Origin: Sphingomonas phyllosphaerae
Lineage (GTDB): Bacteria; Pseudomonadota; Alphaproteobacteria; Sphingomonadales; Sphingomonadaceae
Assembly: GCA_036946405.1 (NCBI GenBank)
Contig: JAQIJC010000001.1
Coordinates: 937,001-1,001,000, forward strand
DNA: 64,000 bases
Reading direction: 5' to 3'
Position numbers and translations under genes: made by a program. The notes beneath the pieces were generated by a model, which did not search any database, had not been told where the DNA came from, and was given only the letters and a program-made list of their open reading frames with translations. Below, piece by piece: positions 18,228-27,869 of the stretch (position 1 is its first letter; each line of letters opens with the position of its first letter).

Positions 18228-18308
18228 TAAGATGCGTGCGACCCGAAGGGCTTCCTCAAGGAAGTCTCTTTCCTGAAGGGCCCGGCAGCGATGCCGGGCC
18301 CTTTTTTT
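18228..18308 (+). ncRNA. Candidate small RNA or attenuated leader upstream of the suf cluster
   Basis: A plus-strand intrinsic terminator ends at 18308, yet no plausible plus-strand gene lies between it and the pyrD start at 18119. A TAAGAT box (18228-18233) about 15 bases after TTTGCG could be a -10, giving a transcript of roughly 70 bases. It contains the hairpin CTTCC-TCAA-GGAAG (18251-18264), whose CUUCCU strand resembles anti-Shine-Dalgarno motifs of alphaproteobacterial sRNAs, then the terminator. A leader of the Rrf2 gene with premature termination is the alternative. Promoter and boundaries are inferred. Confidence 0.45.
18276..18308 (+). terminator. Strong rho-independent terminator
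   Basis: AAGGGCCCGGC (18276-18286), loop AGCGAT, GCCGGGCCCTT (18293-18303), with the T-run reaching 18308. A GC-rich stem running into seven T residues is a textbook terminator for plus-strand transcription. It lies 90 bases before the Rrf2 gene start. Confidence 0.88.
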
Positions 18309-18356
18309 GTGCCGAACGCGGCGGTTGATTTCGGGGCCACAAACGACCATCTGCCA

Positions 18357-18372
18357 ATCGGAACGATCCGAT
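18357..18372. promoter_or_regulatory. Inverted repeat upstream of the Rrf2 regulator (candidate operator)
   Basis: ATCGGA (18357-18362), four bases, TCCGAT (18367-18372) is a perfect inverted repeat 25 bases before the Rrf2 start. Its place after the terminator and before the suf cluster fits binding by the encoded Fe-S regulator. The identity of the binding protein is inferred. Confidence 0.4.
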
Positions 18373-18397
18373 CCGATTTAAGAGTGGTTCGCAACAG

Positions 18398-18844
18398 ATG
18401 CGTCTTTCCAGCCTGACCGATTATGCCGTGGTGCTGCTCGGCGCCGCCGCGCGGCATTGCGGCGGGATGGCGCGTCAGAATGCGACCTCGCTTGCCGAGG
18501 AAACCGGCGTACCGTTGCCGACCGCGCAGAAGCTGGTCAGCAAGCTCGCCGCGGCCGGGCTGATCGACAGTGCGCGTGGGCAGGGCGGCGGTTTCCGGCT
18601 GTCGCGCCCGCCGGCGTCGATCACGCTCGCCGACATCGTCGAGGCGGTCGAGGGGCCGATCGCGATGACCTCGTGCGTCGATGCCGAAAATCACGATTGC
18701 GCGATTGAGGGAAATTGCCGGGTGAAGCCGCACTGGGGTGCGGTCAACCGGGCGGTGCGCGGGGCGCTGGCGGGAATCACGCTCGCGCAACTCGCCGCAG
18801 ACGCGCCGCCCGCGGCGCAGCAGCAGATGAAGGTTGAGGCATAA
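18398..18844 (+). CDS. Rrf2 family Fe-S regulator of the SUF system
   Basis: 148 residues. The winged helix begins [20 protein letters not shown] and contains [32 protein letters not shown] is the conserved wing. Three cysteines in [16 protein letters not shown] (C-x7-C-x5-C spacing as in IscR-like proteins) likely hold a 2Fe-2S cluster. It stands directly before sufB (2-base gap), so it probably adjusts suf expression to cluster demand, perhaps through the inverted repeat upstream. Confidence 0.93.
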   Translation: MRLSSLTDYAVVLLGAAARHCGGMARQNATSLAEETGVPLPTAQKLVSKLAAAGLIDSARGQGGGFRLSRPPASITLADIVEAVEGPIAMTSCVDAENHDCAIEGNCRVKPHWGAVNRAVRGALAGITLAQLAADAPPAAQQQMKVEA

Positions 18845-18846
18845 TC

Positions 18847-20310
<1,464 letters not shown>

Positions 20311-20318
20311 CGGAAAAA

Positions 20319-20421
20319 AGCCCCTCCTCTTCAGGGGAGGGGTTGGGGTGGGGGAATAAAGAGCGAAGGTCTCGGTGAGACCTCGCTCCACCCCCAACCC
20401 CTCCTCTGAAGAGGAGGGGCT
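20319..20421. repeat. Palindromic repeat (family G) between sufB and sufC
   Basis: AGCCCCTCCTCTTCAGGGGA with GGGGTTGGGGTGGGGG at the left is answered by CCACCCCCAACCCCTCCTCT and GAAGAGGAGGGGCT at the right; the centre contains a smaller palindrome, AGGTCTCGGTGAGACCT. As RNA it would be a very stable stem-loop inside the suf operon transcript and could reduce or protect the downstream message. Confidence 0.9.
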
Positions 20422-20431
20422 AAGAGGAAGA

Positions 20432-21174
<743 letters not shown>

Positions 21175-21178
<4 letters not shown>

Positions 21179-22239
21179 CGCTCGATCTCCCCTCCAACCG
21201 CGAGGAAGCGTGGCGCTGGGCGGATCTCGGCGGGATCGCCGCCGCCGCCGCGCTCGCGCCGATCACGCGTCCCGACGCGCAGTTCCTCGACCTGCCCGGC
21301 GCGAAGCTGCTGTTCGTCGACGGCGTCCTTGATGACGCCGCCAGCGACCTTCACCGCGTTCGGGTCGGCGACCTGGCCCCCGGCGCGCACGCGCTCGGCA
21401 AGCGCGCCACCCGCGGCTGGTCGCTCCACCTCGATGCGCAGGCGGTCGCGCACCCGGTGCAGGTCGTGCATGTCGCGACCGGCGGCGACAATCACGTCGC
21501 CGCGGAGATCGTGCTCGACACCGACACCTCGGCGCAGGTCGTCGAGACCTTCGTCGGCGCGGGCTGGGCGAACCGCAACACCCGCATCCGGCTCGGCAAG
21601 GCCGCGCGGCTGATGCGCGCCGTCCGCATGACGCAAGCGGCGGGCTTCGTCACGCTGCGCGACGAGGCGGAAGTGGGCGAGGGCGCGAGCTTGATCGGCA
21701 CGATGCTCGCGGCGGGCGATCAGGGCGTTCGCATCGACGCCGCGATCACGCTGGCGGGCGAGGGCGGCTATGCCGAGTACGGTGGCGCGCTGCTGACCCG
21801 CGACCGGCTTCGTCAAGAATGCGCGGTGCGCGTCCGCCACGCCGAGCCTAACGGCCAGTCGCACCAATTGTGGCGCGCGGTCGCGGCCGACCAGTCGCAG
21901 GCGAGCCTCGCCGCCGCAGTCGAGGTCGCGCGCCACGCGCAGAAGACCGACGGCGAGCAATCGTTGCGCGGCCTGCTCCTCCACCGCACCGCGACCGTCA
22001 ATCTCAAGCCCGAGCTGGAGATTTTCGCCGACGACGTGAAGTGCGCGCACGGTGCGACGGTCGGCGAACTCGATGCGCGCGCCTTGTTCTACATGGAGAG
22101 CCGCGGCATCCCGGCGCCGCGCGCCAAGGCGTTGCTGACCCGCGCGTTCGTCGCCGACGCGCTCGATCGCATCGCCGACGAAACGGTCCGCGCTGCCTTC
22201 GCCGCCGACGCGGATGCGTGGCTGGAGAGCGCGTTGTGA
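21175..22239 (+). CDS. sufD: Fe-S cluster assembly protein SufD
   Basis: 354 residues from a GTG overlapping the sufC stop. N-terminal LPSNREEAWRWADLGGI is the conserved SufD start; the C-terminal beta-helix half shows LKPELEIFADDVKCAHGATV, GELDARALFYMESRGI and ARALLTRAF-like text (AKALLTRAFVADAL). The histidine in KCAHG corresponds to the SufD residue at the SufB-SufD interface. Somewhat shorter than E. coli SufD (423 residues). Confidence 0.94.
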
Positions 22240-22282
22240 TACCCCGCCGGCGTCTCAACATTCGCAACATTCGGGCGCGGTC

Positions 22283-23494
22283 ATGAGCGTGACGACCGCC
22301 GATCGCCCGCTCGACGTGGTTGCGGATTTCCCCGCAATCCCGGAGGGTTGGGCGTATCTCGACACCGCCGCGACCGCGCAGAAGCCAAGGGCCGTGATCG
22401 ACGCGATCACCCGCGGCTACGACACCACTTACGCCACCGTTCACCGCGGCGTGTACCAACGTTCGGCGGACATGACGCTGGCCTATGAGGCGGCGCGTGC
22501 AAACATCGCCGACCTGATCGGCGCGCCCGCGAACGAGATCGTCTTCGTCCGCGGCGCGACCGAGGCGATCAACCTCGTCGCGCAGTCATGGGCGGCGCAG
22601 AACCTCAAGGCCGGCGACCGCATCCTGCTGTCGATGCTCGAGCATCACAGCAACATCGTGCCGTGGCAGATGGTCGCCGAGCGCGTCGGCGCGGCGATCG
22701 ACGTGATCCCGCTCACGCACGATCATCGCATCGACCTCGACGCGATGGCGGCGATGATCCGCCCCGAACACAAATTGGTCGCGCTGGCGCATGTCTCGAA
22801 CGTGCTCGGCTCGATCCTCAACGTCGCCAAGGCCAGCGCGATCGCACATGCGGTCGGCGCGAAGATCCTGATCGACGGCTGTCAGGCGGTGCCGCGCGTG
22901 GCGGTCGATGTCGCCGCGCTCGGCTGCGATTTCTACGTCTTCTCCGGGCACAAGCTCTACGGTCCGACCGGCATCGGCGTGCTGTGGGCACGCGCCGAGC
23001 TGCTCGACGTTATGCCGCCCTATCAGGGCGGCGGGTCGATGATCGACCGCGTCTCGTTCGAGCGCACCACCTACGCCCCCGCACCGACGCGCTTCGAGGC
23101 CGGGACGCCGCATATCGTCGGCGCGCTCGGCCTGTCGGCGGCGGTCGATTACGTCCGTGCGATCGGGCTCGACCGCATCCATGCGCACGAAACCGCTTTG
23201 GTGCGCGAGGCACGCGCCGCGCTGTCGCGCGTCAATTCGATCCGAGTGCTCGGGCCGGACGACAGCGCCGGGATCGTCTCCTTCGTGATGGAGGGGGTGC
23301 ATCCGCACGACATCGGCACCATCTTGGACGGGAGCCGGGTCGCGATCCGCGCCGGGCATCATTGCGCCCAGCCGCTGATGGCGGCGCTGGGCGTCGAGGC
23401 GACCGCGCGCGCCAGCTTCGCGGTCTATAACGGCCCGGAGGACGTGGCGGCGCTGGCGGCCGGGATCGAGCGAGTGAAGAGGATTTTTGGATGA
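22283..23494 (+). CDS. sufS: SufS-type cysteine desulfurase
   Basis: 403 residues from ATG 22283. PLP lysine in FSGHKLYGPTGIGVLW, LEHHSNIVPWQ, DGCQAVPRVAVDV, and the sulfur-accepting cysteine in AGHHCAQPLM are all present, defining a class II desulfurase (SufS/CsdA). It feeds sulfur to SufBCD. No sufE gene is visible in the window. The next gene overlaps its stop by four bases (ATGA). Confidence 0.96.
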   Translation: MSVTTADRPLDVVADFPAIPEGWAYLDTAATAQKPRAVIDAITRGYDTTYATVHRGVYQRSADMTLAYEAARANIADLIGAPANEIVFVRGATEAINLVAQSWAAQNLKAGDRILLSMLEHHSNIVPWQMVAERVGAAIDVIPLTHDHRIDLDAMAAMIRPEHKLVALAHVSNVLGSILNVAKASAIAHAVGAKILIDGCQAVPRVAVDVAALGCDFYVFSGHKLYGPTGIGVLWARAELLDVMPPYQGGGSMIDRVSFERTTYAPAPTRFEAGTPHIVGALGLSAAVDYVRAIGLDRIHAHETALVREARAALSRVNSIRVLGPDDSAGIVSFVMEGVHPHDIGTILDGSRVAIRAGHHCAQPLMAALGVEATARASFAVYNGPEDVAALAAGIERVKRIFG

Positions 23495-23952
23495 GCGACT
23501 CGGTGCGGAGCGAAACGGTCGAGGCGGTCGACAAGCCGCCGCGCGCGCAGGTGTCCGACGCGATCGATACGGGTGCGGAGCGGCAGCGCGATTATCTGTC
23601 GGGGTTCCTTGCGCAGAAACCGACCGGCGAGGCCGCGCACGAACCAGGCGGCGCGCTGTACGAGGCGGTGATCGACGCGCTCAAGGATATCTTCGACCCC
23701 GAAATCCCGGTCAACATCTATGACCTCGGGCTGATCTACGGCGTCGACGTCACCGAGGACGGTCATGCCGCGGTGACGATGACGCTGACCACGCCGCATT
23801 GCCCGGTCGCCGAGTCGATGCCCGGCGAGGTCGAGATGCGCGTCGCGGCGGTGCCCGGCATCGCCTTTGCCGACGTCAACCTCGTCTGGGACCCGCCATG
23901 GGACCCGCAGAAGATGTCCGACGACGCGCGGCTCGAACTGGGGATGCTGTGA
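23491..23952 (+). CDS. sufT: SUF-associated MIP18/DUF59 protein SufT
   Basis: 153 residues. A variable 50-residue N-terminus is followed by the DUF59 domain: LKDIFDPEIPVNIYDLGLIY, TLTTPHCPVAESMPGEVEMR (conserved Cys in the PHCP motif) and VNLVWDPPWDPQKMSDDAR. SufT proteins help mature Fe-S enzymes under iron limitation. Overlaps sufS upstream and the A-type carrier downstream. Confidence 0.92.
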   Translation: MSDSVRSETVEAVDKPPRAQVSDAIDTGAERQRDYLSGFLAQKPTGEAAHEPGGALYEAVIDALKDIFDPEIPVNIYDLGLIYGVDVTEDGHAAVTMTLTTPHCPVAESMPGEVEMRVAAVPGIAFADVNLVWDPPWDPQKMSDDARLELGML

Positions 23953-24305
23953 TGGCCACCACGCTCCGCGCGCGCCCCGCGCCGCTGCTGCTGACGCCGA
24001 CCGCGGAGGCGCGCATCGCCGAGCTAATGGCCAAGGCCCCCGCCGGTGCGATCGGCGTCAAGCTGTCCACCCCGCGCCGCGGCTGCTCGGGGCTGGCCTA
24101 TTCGGTCGATTACGTCACCGAGGCCCAGCCGATGGACGAGCGGATCGAGACGCCCGGCGGCACCTTGTTCGTCGACGGCGGGTCGATCCTGTATCTGATC
24201 GGCTCGACGATGAACTGGGTCGAGGACGATTTTACCGCAGGCTTCGTCTTCAACAACCCCAACGCCAAGGGCGCGTGCGGCTGCGGCGAGAGCTTCACGG
24301 TTTGA
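23952..24305 (+). CDS. sufA: A-type Fe-S carrier (SufA/IscA/HesB family)
   Basis: 117 residues starting at the last base of the sufT stop. The three cluster-binding cysteines are in RRGCSGLAYSV and in the C-terminal GACGCGESF. FNNPNAKGACGCG is the family signature. It takes clusters from the SufBCD scaffold and passes them on, completing the suf cluster. A family C repeat follows. Confidence 0.93.
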   Translation: MATTLRARPAPLLLTPTAEARIAELMAKAPAGAIGVKLSTPRRGCSGLAYSVDYVTEAQPMDERIETPGGTLFVDGGSILYLIGSTMNWVEDDFTAGFVFNNPNAKGACGCGESFTV

Positions 24306-24316
24306 CCGTCCTGACC

Positions 24317-24446
24317 GTCGCCCCTGCGAAGGCAGGGGCCCATGTCTGTGGAGTGTCGAGTAACATCTGACACATAGCACCGCGATCCTGTGTCATGCCG
24401 ACCGGAAGACGGCACAGCCATAGGCCGCTGCCTTCGCAGGGGCGAC
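24317..24446. repeat. Intergenic palindromic repeat, family C copy 2
   Basis: GTCGCCCCTGCGAAGGCAGG then GGCCCATGTCTGT at the left and CATAGGCCGCTGCCTTCGCA then GGGGCGAC at the right, as at 13155, with a different interior. It separates the suf operon from the YihY gene and probably acts in termination. Confidence 0.87.
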
Positions 24447-24516
24447 GGGAAGGGAATTAACCCAGGCTAATCCTTCGACCGGGAGCCTACGCCGCCGCGC
24501 TGCGTTCGCCCCCGTA

Positions 24517-25416
24517 ATGAACATCGACTTGTCTTCGACCGATCTGTGGCGATCCTTCCGGCGGGATTGGTGGGGCCAGATGAAGGCCGCCTACACCGCC
24601 GCGAACGACGACAATCTCGGGCTGATCGCGGCCGGCGCAGCCTTTTACATCATCTCGTCGATCGCCCCGATCCTCGCCGTAACCGTCTTCACCTATGGCC
24701 TGTTCGCCGACGCGGCGACCGTCCAAGAGGACATTCGCGCGCTGTTCGCCGCCTTGCCGGGCGACGTGGCCACATTGGTTGGGCAGCAACTCGACATCGT
24801 CACCTCGGGCTCGCAAGGTCGCAAGGGGCTAGGGCTGATCCTCGCGCTCGTCATCGCGCTCTACGGCGGCAGCAAGGCGGCAACCGCGATGATGACCGCG
24901 CTCAACGTCGCCTATGAGGTCAAGGACAAGCGCAACTTCATCGTCTGGACGCTCACCTCGTTCGCGATTGTGCTTGGCGGGATCGTGCTGATCTTCCTCG
25001 GTATCGCCGCCAGCGCGGTGGTGGCGTTCATCGGGGCGCTGATCCCGTGGTTTCCGGGCATCGTCCTCGCGCTGATCCGCGTCGCCACCTATGCGCTGCT
25101 CGCGACGATCGTCATCACCGGCGCCTCGCTGCTCTTCCGCTTCGGCCCGTATCGCCACGGTTCGCGGCTGCGCTGGGCGACGCCCGGGACGGTGACCGCG
25201 ACCCTCGTGTGGCTGATCGCGACCACCGGCTTCAGCCTCTACGTCGCCAATTTCGGCAATTACGGCGCGACCTACGGCTCGCTGGGGGCGATCATCGTCG
25301 CGCTGACGTGGCTGTGGCTCAGCGTCTACGCCTTCCTGCTCGGTGCCGCGCTCGACGTGCAGGCGTATCGCGGTCGCGCGGTGGAAACCGTTGCTGCAAC
25401 ACCGGCTACCGCCTAG
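24517..25416 (+). CDS. YihY/BrkB family inner-membrane protein
   Basis: 299 residues with about six hydrophobic helices. Family motifs include DDNLGLIAAGAAFYIISSIA near the N-terminus, GLGLILALVIALYGGSKAAT, LLFRFGPYRHGSRLRWATPG and YGATYGSLGAIIVALTWLWL. Despite old names (RNase BN, virulence factor BrkB) the function is unsettled. It ends 29 bases before glgP and could share its transcript. Confidence 0.9.
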   Translation: MNIDLSSTDLWRSFRRDWWGQMKAAYTAANDDNLGLIAAGAAFYIISSIAPILAVTVFTYGLFADAATVQEDIRALFAALPGDVATLVGQQLDIVTSGSQGRKGLGLILALVIALYGGSKAATAMMTALNVAYEVKDKRNFIVWTLTSFAIVLGGIVLIFLGIAASAVVAFIGALIPWFPGIVLALIRVATYALLATIVITGASLLFRFGPYRHGSRLRWATPGTVTATLVWLIATTGFSLYVANFGNYGATYGSLGAIIVALTWLWLSVYAFLLGAALDVQAYRGRAVETVAATPATA

Positions 25417-25445
25417 GCATTGCATCTACGAACAAGGGGGTAGGC

Positions 25446-27869
25446 GTGATCGAGACCGAAACCGCGCGGCAGCGGGGGCCGCTTGCGCTCAATATCCTCG
25501 ACACGCTGGTGCACCGCATCGGCAAGGACGAGCAGGCGGCGCGCCCGCACGACTGGCTCGCGGCGACGATCTTCACCGTTCGCAACGAAATCATCGAGCG
25601 TTGGATGGTGTCCACCAAGGCGGCGCACGCTGCGGGGGCGAAGCGCGTCTATTATCTCAGCCTCGAATTCCTGATCGGGCGGCTGCTGCGCGATACGCTC
25701 GCGAACCTGTCGGCGCGCGACGAAGTGGCGAAGGCGCTGAACGAACTAGGCGTCGACCTCGCCGCACTGGAGGAGATCGAACCCGACGCGGCGCTCGGCA
25801 ACGGCGGGCTCGGGCGCTTGGCGGCGTGTTTCATGGAGAGCCTCGCGACGCTCGACCTTCCCGCTTACGGCTATGGCATCCGCTATGTGAACGGCATGTT
25901 CCGCCAGCGGATCGACGACGGCTGGCAGGTCGAGCTACCCGAGACGTGGCTGCAATACGGCAACCCATGGGAATTCCGTCGCCGCGAGAGCGCCTATGTC
26001 ATCGGCTTCGGCGGCGAGGTGCACGGCGACGAAAGCGGCGCGGTGACGTGGAAGCCCGGCGAAGTCGTCGAGGCGATGGCGGTCGACACGCCCGTCGTCG
26101 GCTGGCGCGGACGGCGCGTCAACACGCTGCGGCTGTGGACCGCACGCAGCCTCGATCCGTTCAAGCTCGACGCGTTCAACCAGGGCGATTTCGCCGGCGC
26201 GATGGCGGACCAGCTGCGCGCCGAAACCTTGGTCCGCGTCCTCTATCCCAACGACTCGACGGCGGCGGGACAGGAATTGCGGCTGCGGCAGGAGTATTTC
26301 TTCTCCTCCGCCTCGATCCAGGACATCGTCCGACGCCACGTTCAGTATTTCGGGGACATCCGCACGCTGCCGACCCGCGCCGCGATCCAGCTCAACGATA
26401 CGCATCCGGCGGTGTCGGTCGCCGAGCTGATGCGGCTGCTGCTCGACGAACACGGTCTCGCCTTCGACGAGGCGTGGGAGATCACGCAGGCGACGTTCGG
26501 CTACACCAACCACACGCTCCTGCCCGAGGCGCTGGAGAGCTGGCCGCTGCCGCTGTTCGAGCGGCTGCTGCCGCGCCACATGCAATTGGTCTATGCGATC
26601 AACGCCAAATTGCTCCGCGCCGCGCGCAAGGCAGAGGGAATGGACGATCGTGCGATCGCCGCGATCAGCCTGATCGACGAGGGCGGCGAGCGGCGGGTGC
26701 GGATGGCCAATCTCGCCTTCGCCGGCGCGCACAGCGTCAACGGCGTCGCGGCGCTGCATACGGGCCTGATGAAGACCACCGTCTTCGCCGACCTGCACCA
26801 GCTTTATCCCGATCGGATCAACAACAAGACCAACGGCATCACTCCGCGCCGCTGGTTGCAGGAATGCAATCCGGGGCTGACGTCGCTGATCCGCGAGGCG
26901 ATCGGCGACGGGTTCATGGACGATGCCGGTAAGCTGACCGCGCTCGCCCCGTTCGCCGAGGATGCCTCGTTCCGCGAGCGTTTCGCCGCGGTCAAGCGCG
27001 CCAACAAGGCGGCACTGTCGGACTATCTGCGCGCCGAAATGGGCGTGCGCCTTGATCCGTCGGCGATCTTCGACGTGCAGATCAAGCGGATCCACGAATA
27101 CAAGCGTCAGTTGCTCAACATCATCGAGACGGTCGCGCTCTACGACCAGATCCGCAGCCATCCGGAGCGCGACTGGACGCCGCGCGTCAAGCTGTTCGCG
27201 GGCAAGGCGGCGTCGAGCTATCACCAGGCCAAGCTCATCATCAAGCTGGCCGGCGACGTCGCACGGCGCGTCAATGCCGATCCGTCGATCGGCGGGCTGC
27301 TCAAGGTCGCGTTTGTCCCCAATTACAACGTCAGCCTCGCCGAGCGGATGGTGCCCGCCGCCGATCTGTCCGAACAGATCTCGACCGCCGGCATGGAGGC
27401 GTCGGGCACCGGCAACATGAAGTTCGCGCTCAACGGCGCGCTGACGATCGGCACGCTCGACGGCGCGAACGTCGAGATCCGCGATCACGTCGGTGCCGAG
27501 AATATCGTGATCTTCGGCCTGACCGCCGACGAGGTCGCCGCGAAGCGTGCCGGCGGCTACAATCCGCGCGCGGTCATCGAAAATTCATCCGAACTGGCGC
27601 AGGCGGTGAACGCGATCGCTTCCGGCGTGTTTTCACCAGATGACCACGACCGCTACCGCGACCTCATGAAAGGCCTGTACGACCATGACTGGTTCATGGT
27701 GGCGGCGGATTTCGACGCCTATGCCGCCGCGCAACGCGACGTGGACGCGCGCTGGGCGGATCGTGACGGGTGGAGCCGCAGCGCGATCCGCAACGTCGCG
27801 AACATGGGCTGGTTCTCGTCGGACCGGACGATCGGCGAATATGCACGCGAGATCTGGGGCGTGAAGTGA
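25446..27869 (+). CDS. glgP: Glycogen phosphorylase
   Basis: 807 residues from GTG 25446, preceded by AAGGGGGT. The family N-terminus (RVYYLSLEFLIGRLLRDTLA), the catalytic region NGGLGRLAACFMESLATLDL, and the PLP-lysine site EASGTGNMKFALNGALTIGT are present. It releases glucose-1-phosphate from glycogen. First of six glycogen genes; the glgB start overlaps its stop by four bases (GTGA). Confidence 0.97.
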   Translation: MIETETARQRGPLALNILDTLVHRIGKDEQAARPHDWLAATIFTVRNEIIERWMVSTKAAHAAGAKRVYYLSLEFLIGRLLRDTLANLSARDEVAKALNELGVDLAALEEIEPDAALGNGGLGRLAACFMESLATLDLPAYGYGIRYVNGMFRQRIDDGWQVELPETWLQYGNPWEFRRRESAYVIGFGGEVHGDESGAVTWKPGEVVEAMAVDTPVVGWRGRRVNTLRLWTARSLDPFKLDAFNQGDFAGAMADQLRAETLVRVLYPNDSTAAGQELRLRQEYFFSSASIQDIVRRHVQYFGDIRTLPTRAAIQLNDTHPAVSVAELMRLLLDEHGLAFDEAWEITQATFGYTNHTLLPEALESWPLPLFERLLPRHMQLVYAINAKLLRAARKAEGMDDRAIAAISLIDEGGERRVRMANLAFAGAHSVNGVAALHTGLMKTTVFADLHQLYPDRINNKTNGITPRRWLQECNPGLTSLIREAIGDGFMDDAGKLTALAPFAEDASFRERFAAVKRANKAALSDYLRAEMGVRLDPSAIFDVQIKRIHEYKRQLLNIIETVALYDQIRSHPERDWTPRVKLFAGKAASSYHQAKLIIKLAGDVARRVNADPSIGGLLKVAFVPNYNVSLAERMVPAADLSEQISTAGMEASGTGNMKFALNGALTIGTLDGANVEIRDHVGAENIVIFGLTADEVAAKRAGGYNPRAVIENSSELAQAVNAIASGVFSPDDHDRYRDLMKGLYDHDWFMVAADFDAYAAAQRDVDARWADRDGWSRSAIRNVANMGWFSSDRTIGEYAREIWGVK

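Noticed and set aside
18231-18275. A 14-codon leader peptide (MRATRRASSRKSLS) before the terminator
   Set aside because: No ribosome site, and no run of residues that would suit attenuation in Fe-S or pyrimidine genes.
20319-20421. CRISPR or transposon end
   Set aside because: A single inverted repeat without regularly spaced copies, target duplications or a transposase; grouped with the intergenic repeats.
25935-27488. A 517-codon minus-strand frame inside glgP
   Set aside because: Antisense to conserved glycogen phosphorylase motifs; composition typical of a shadow frame.
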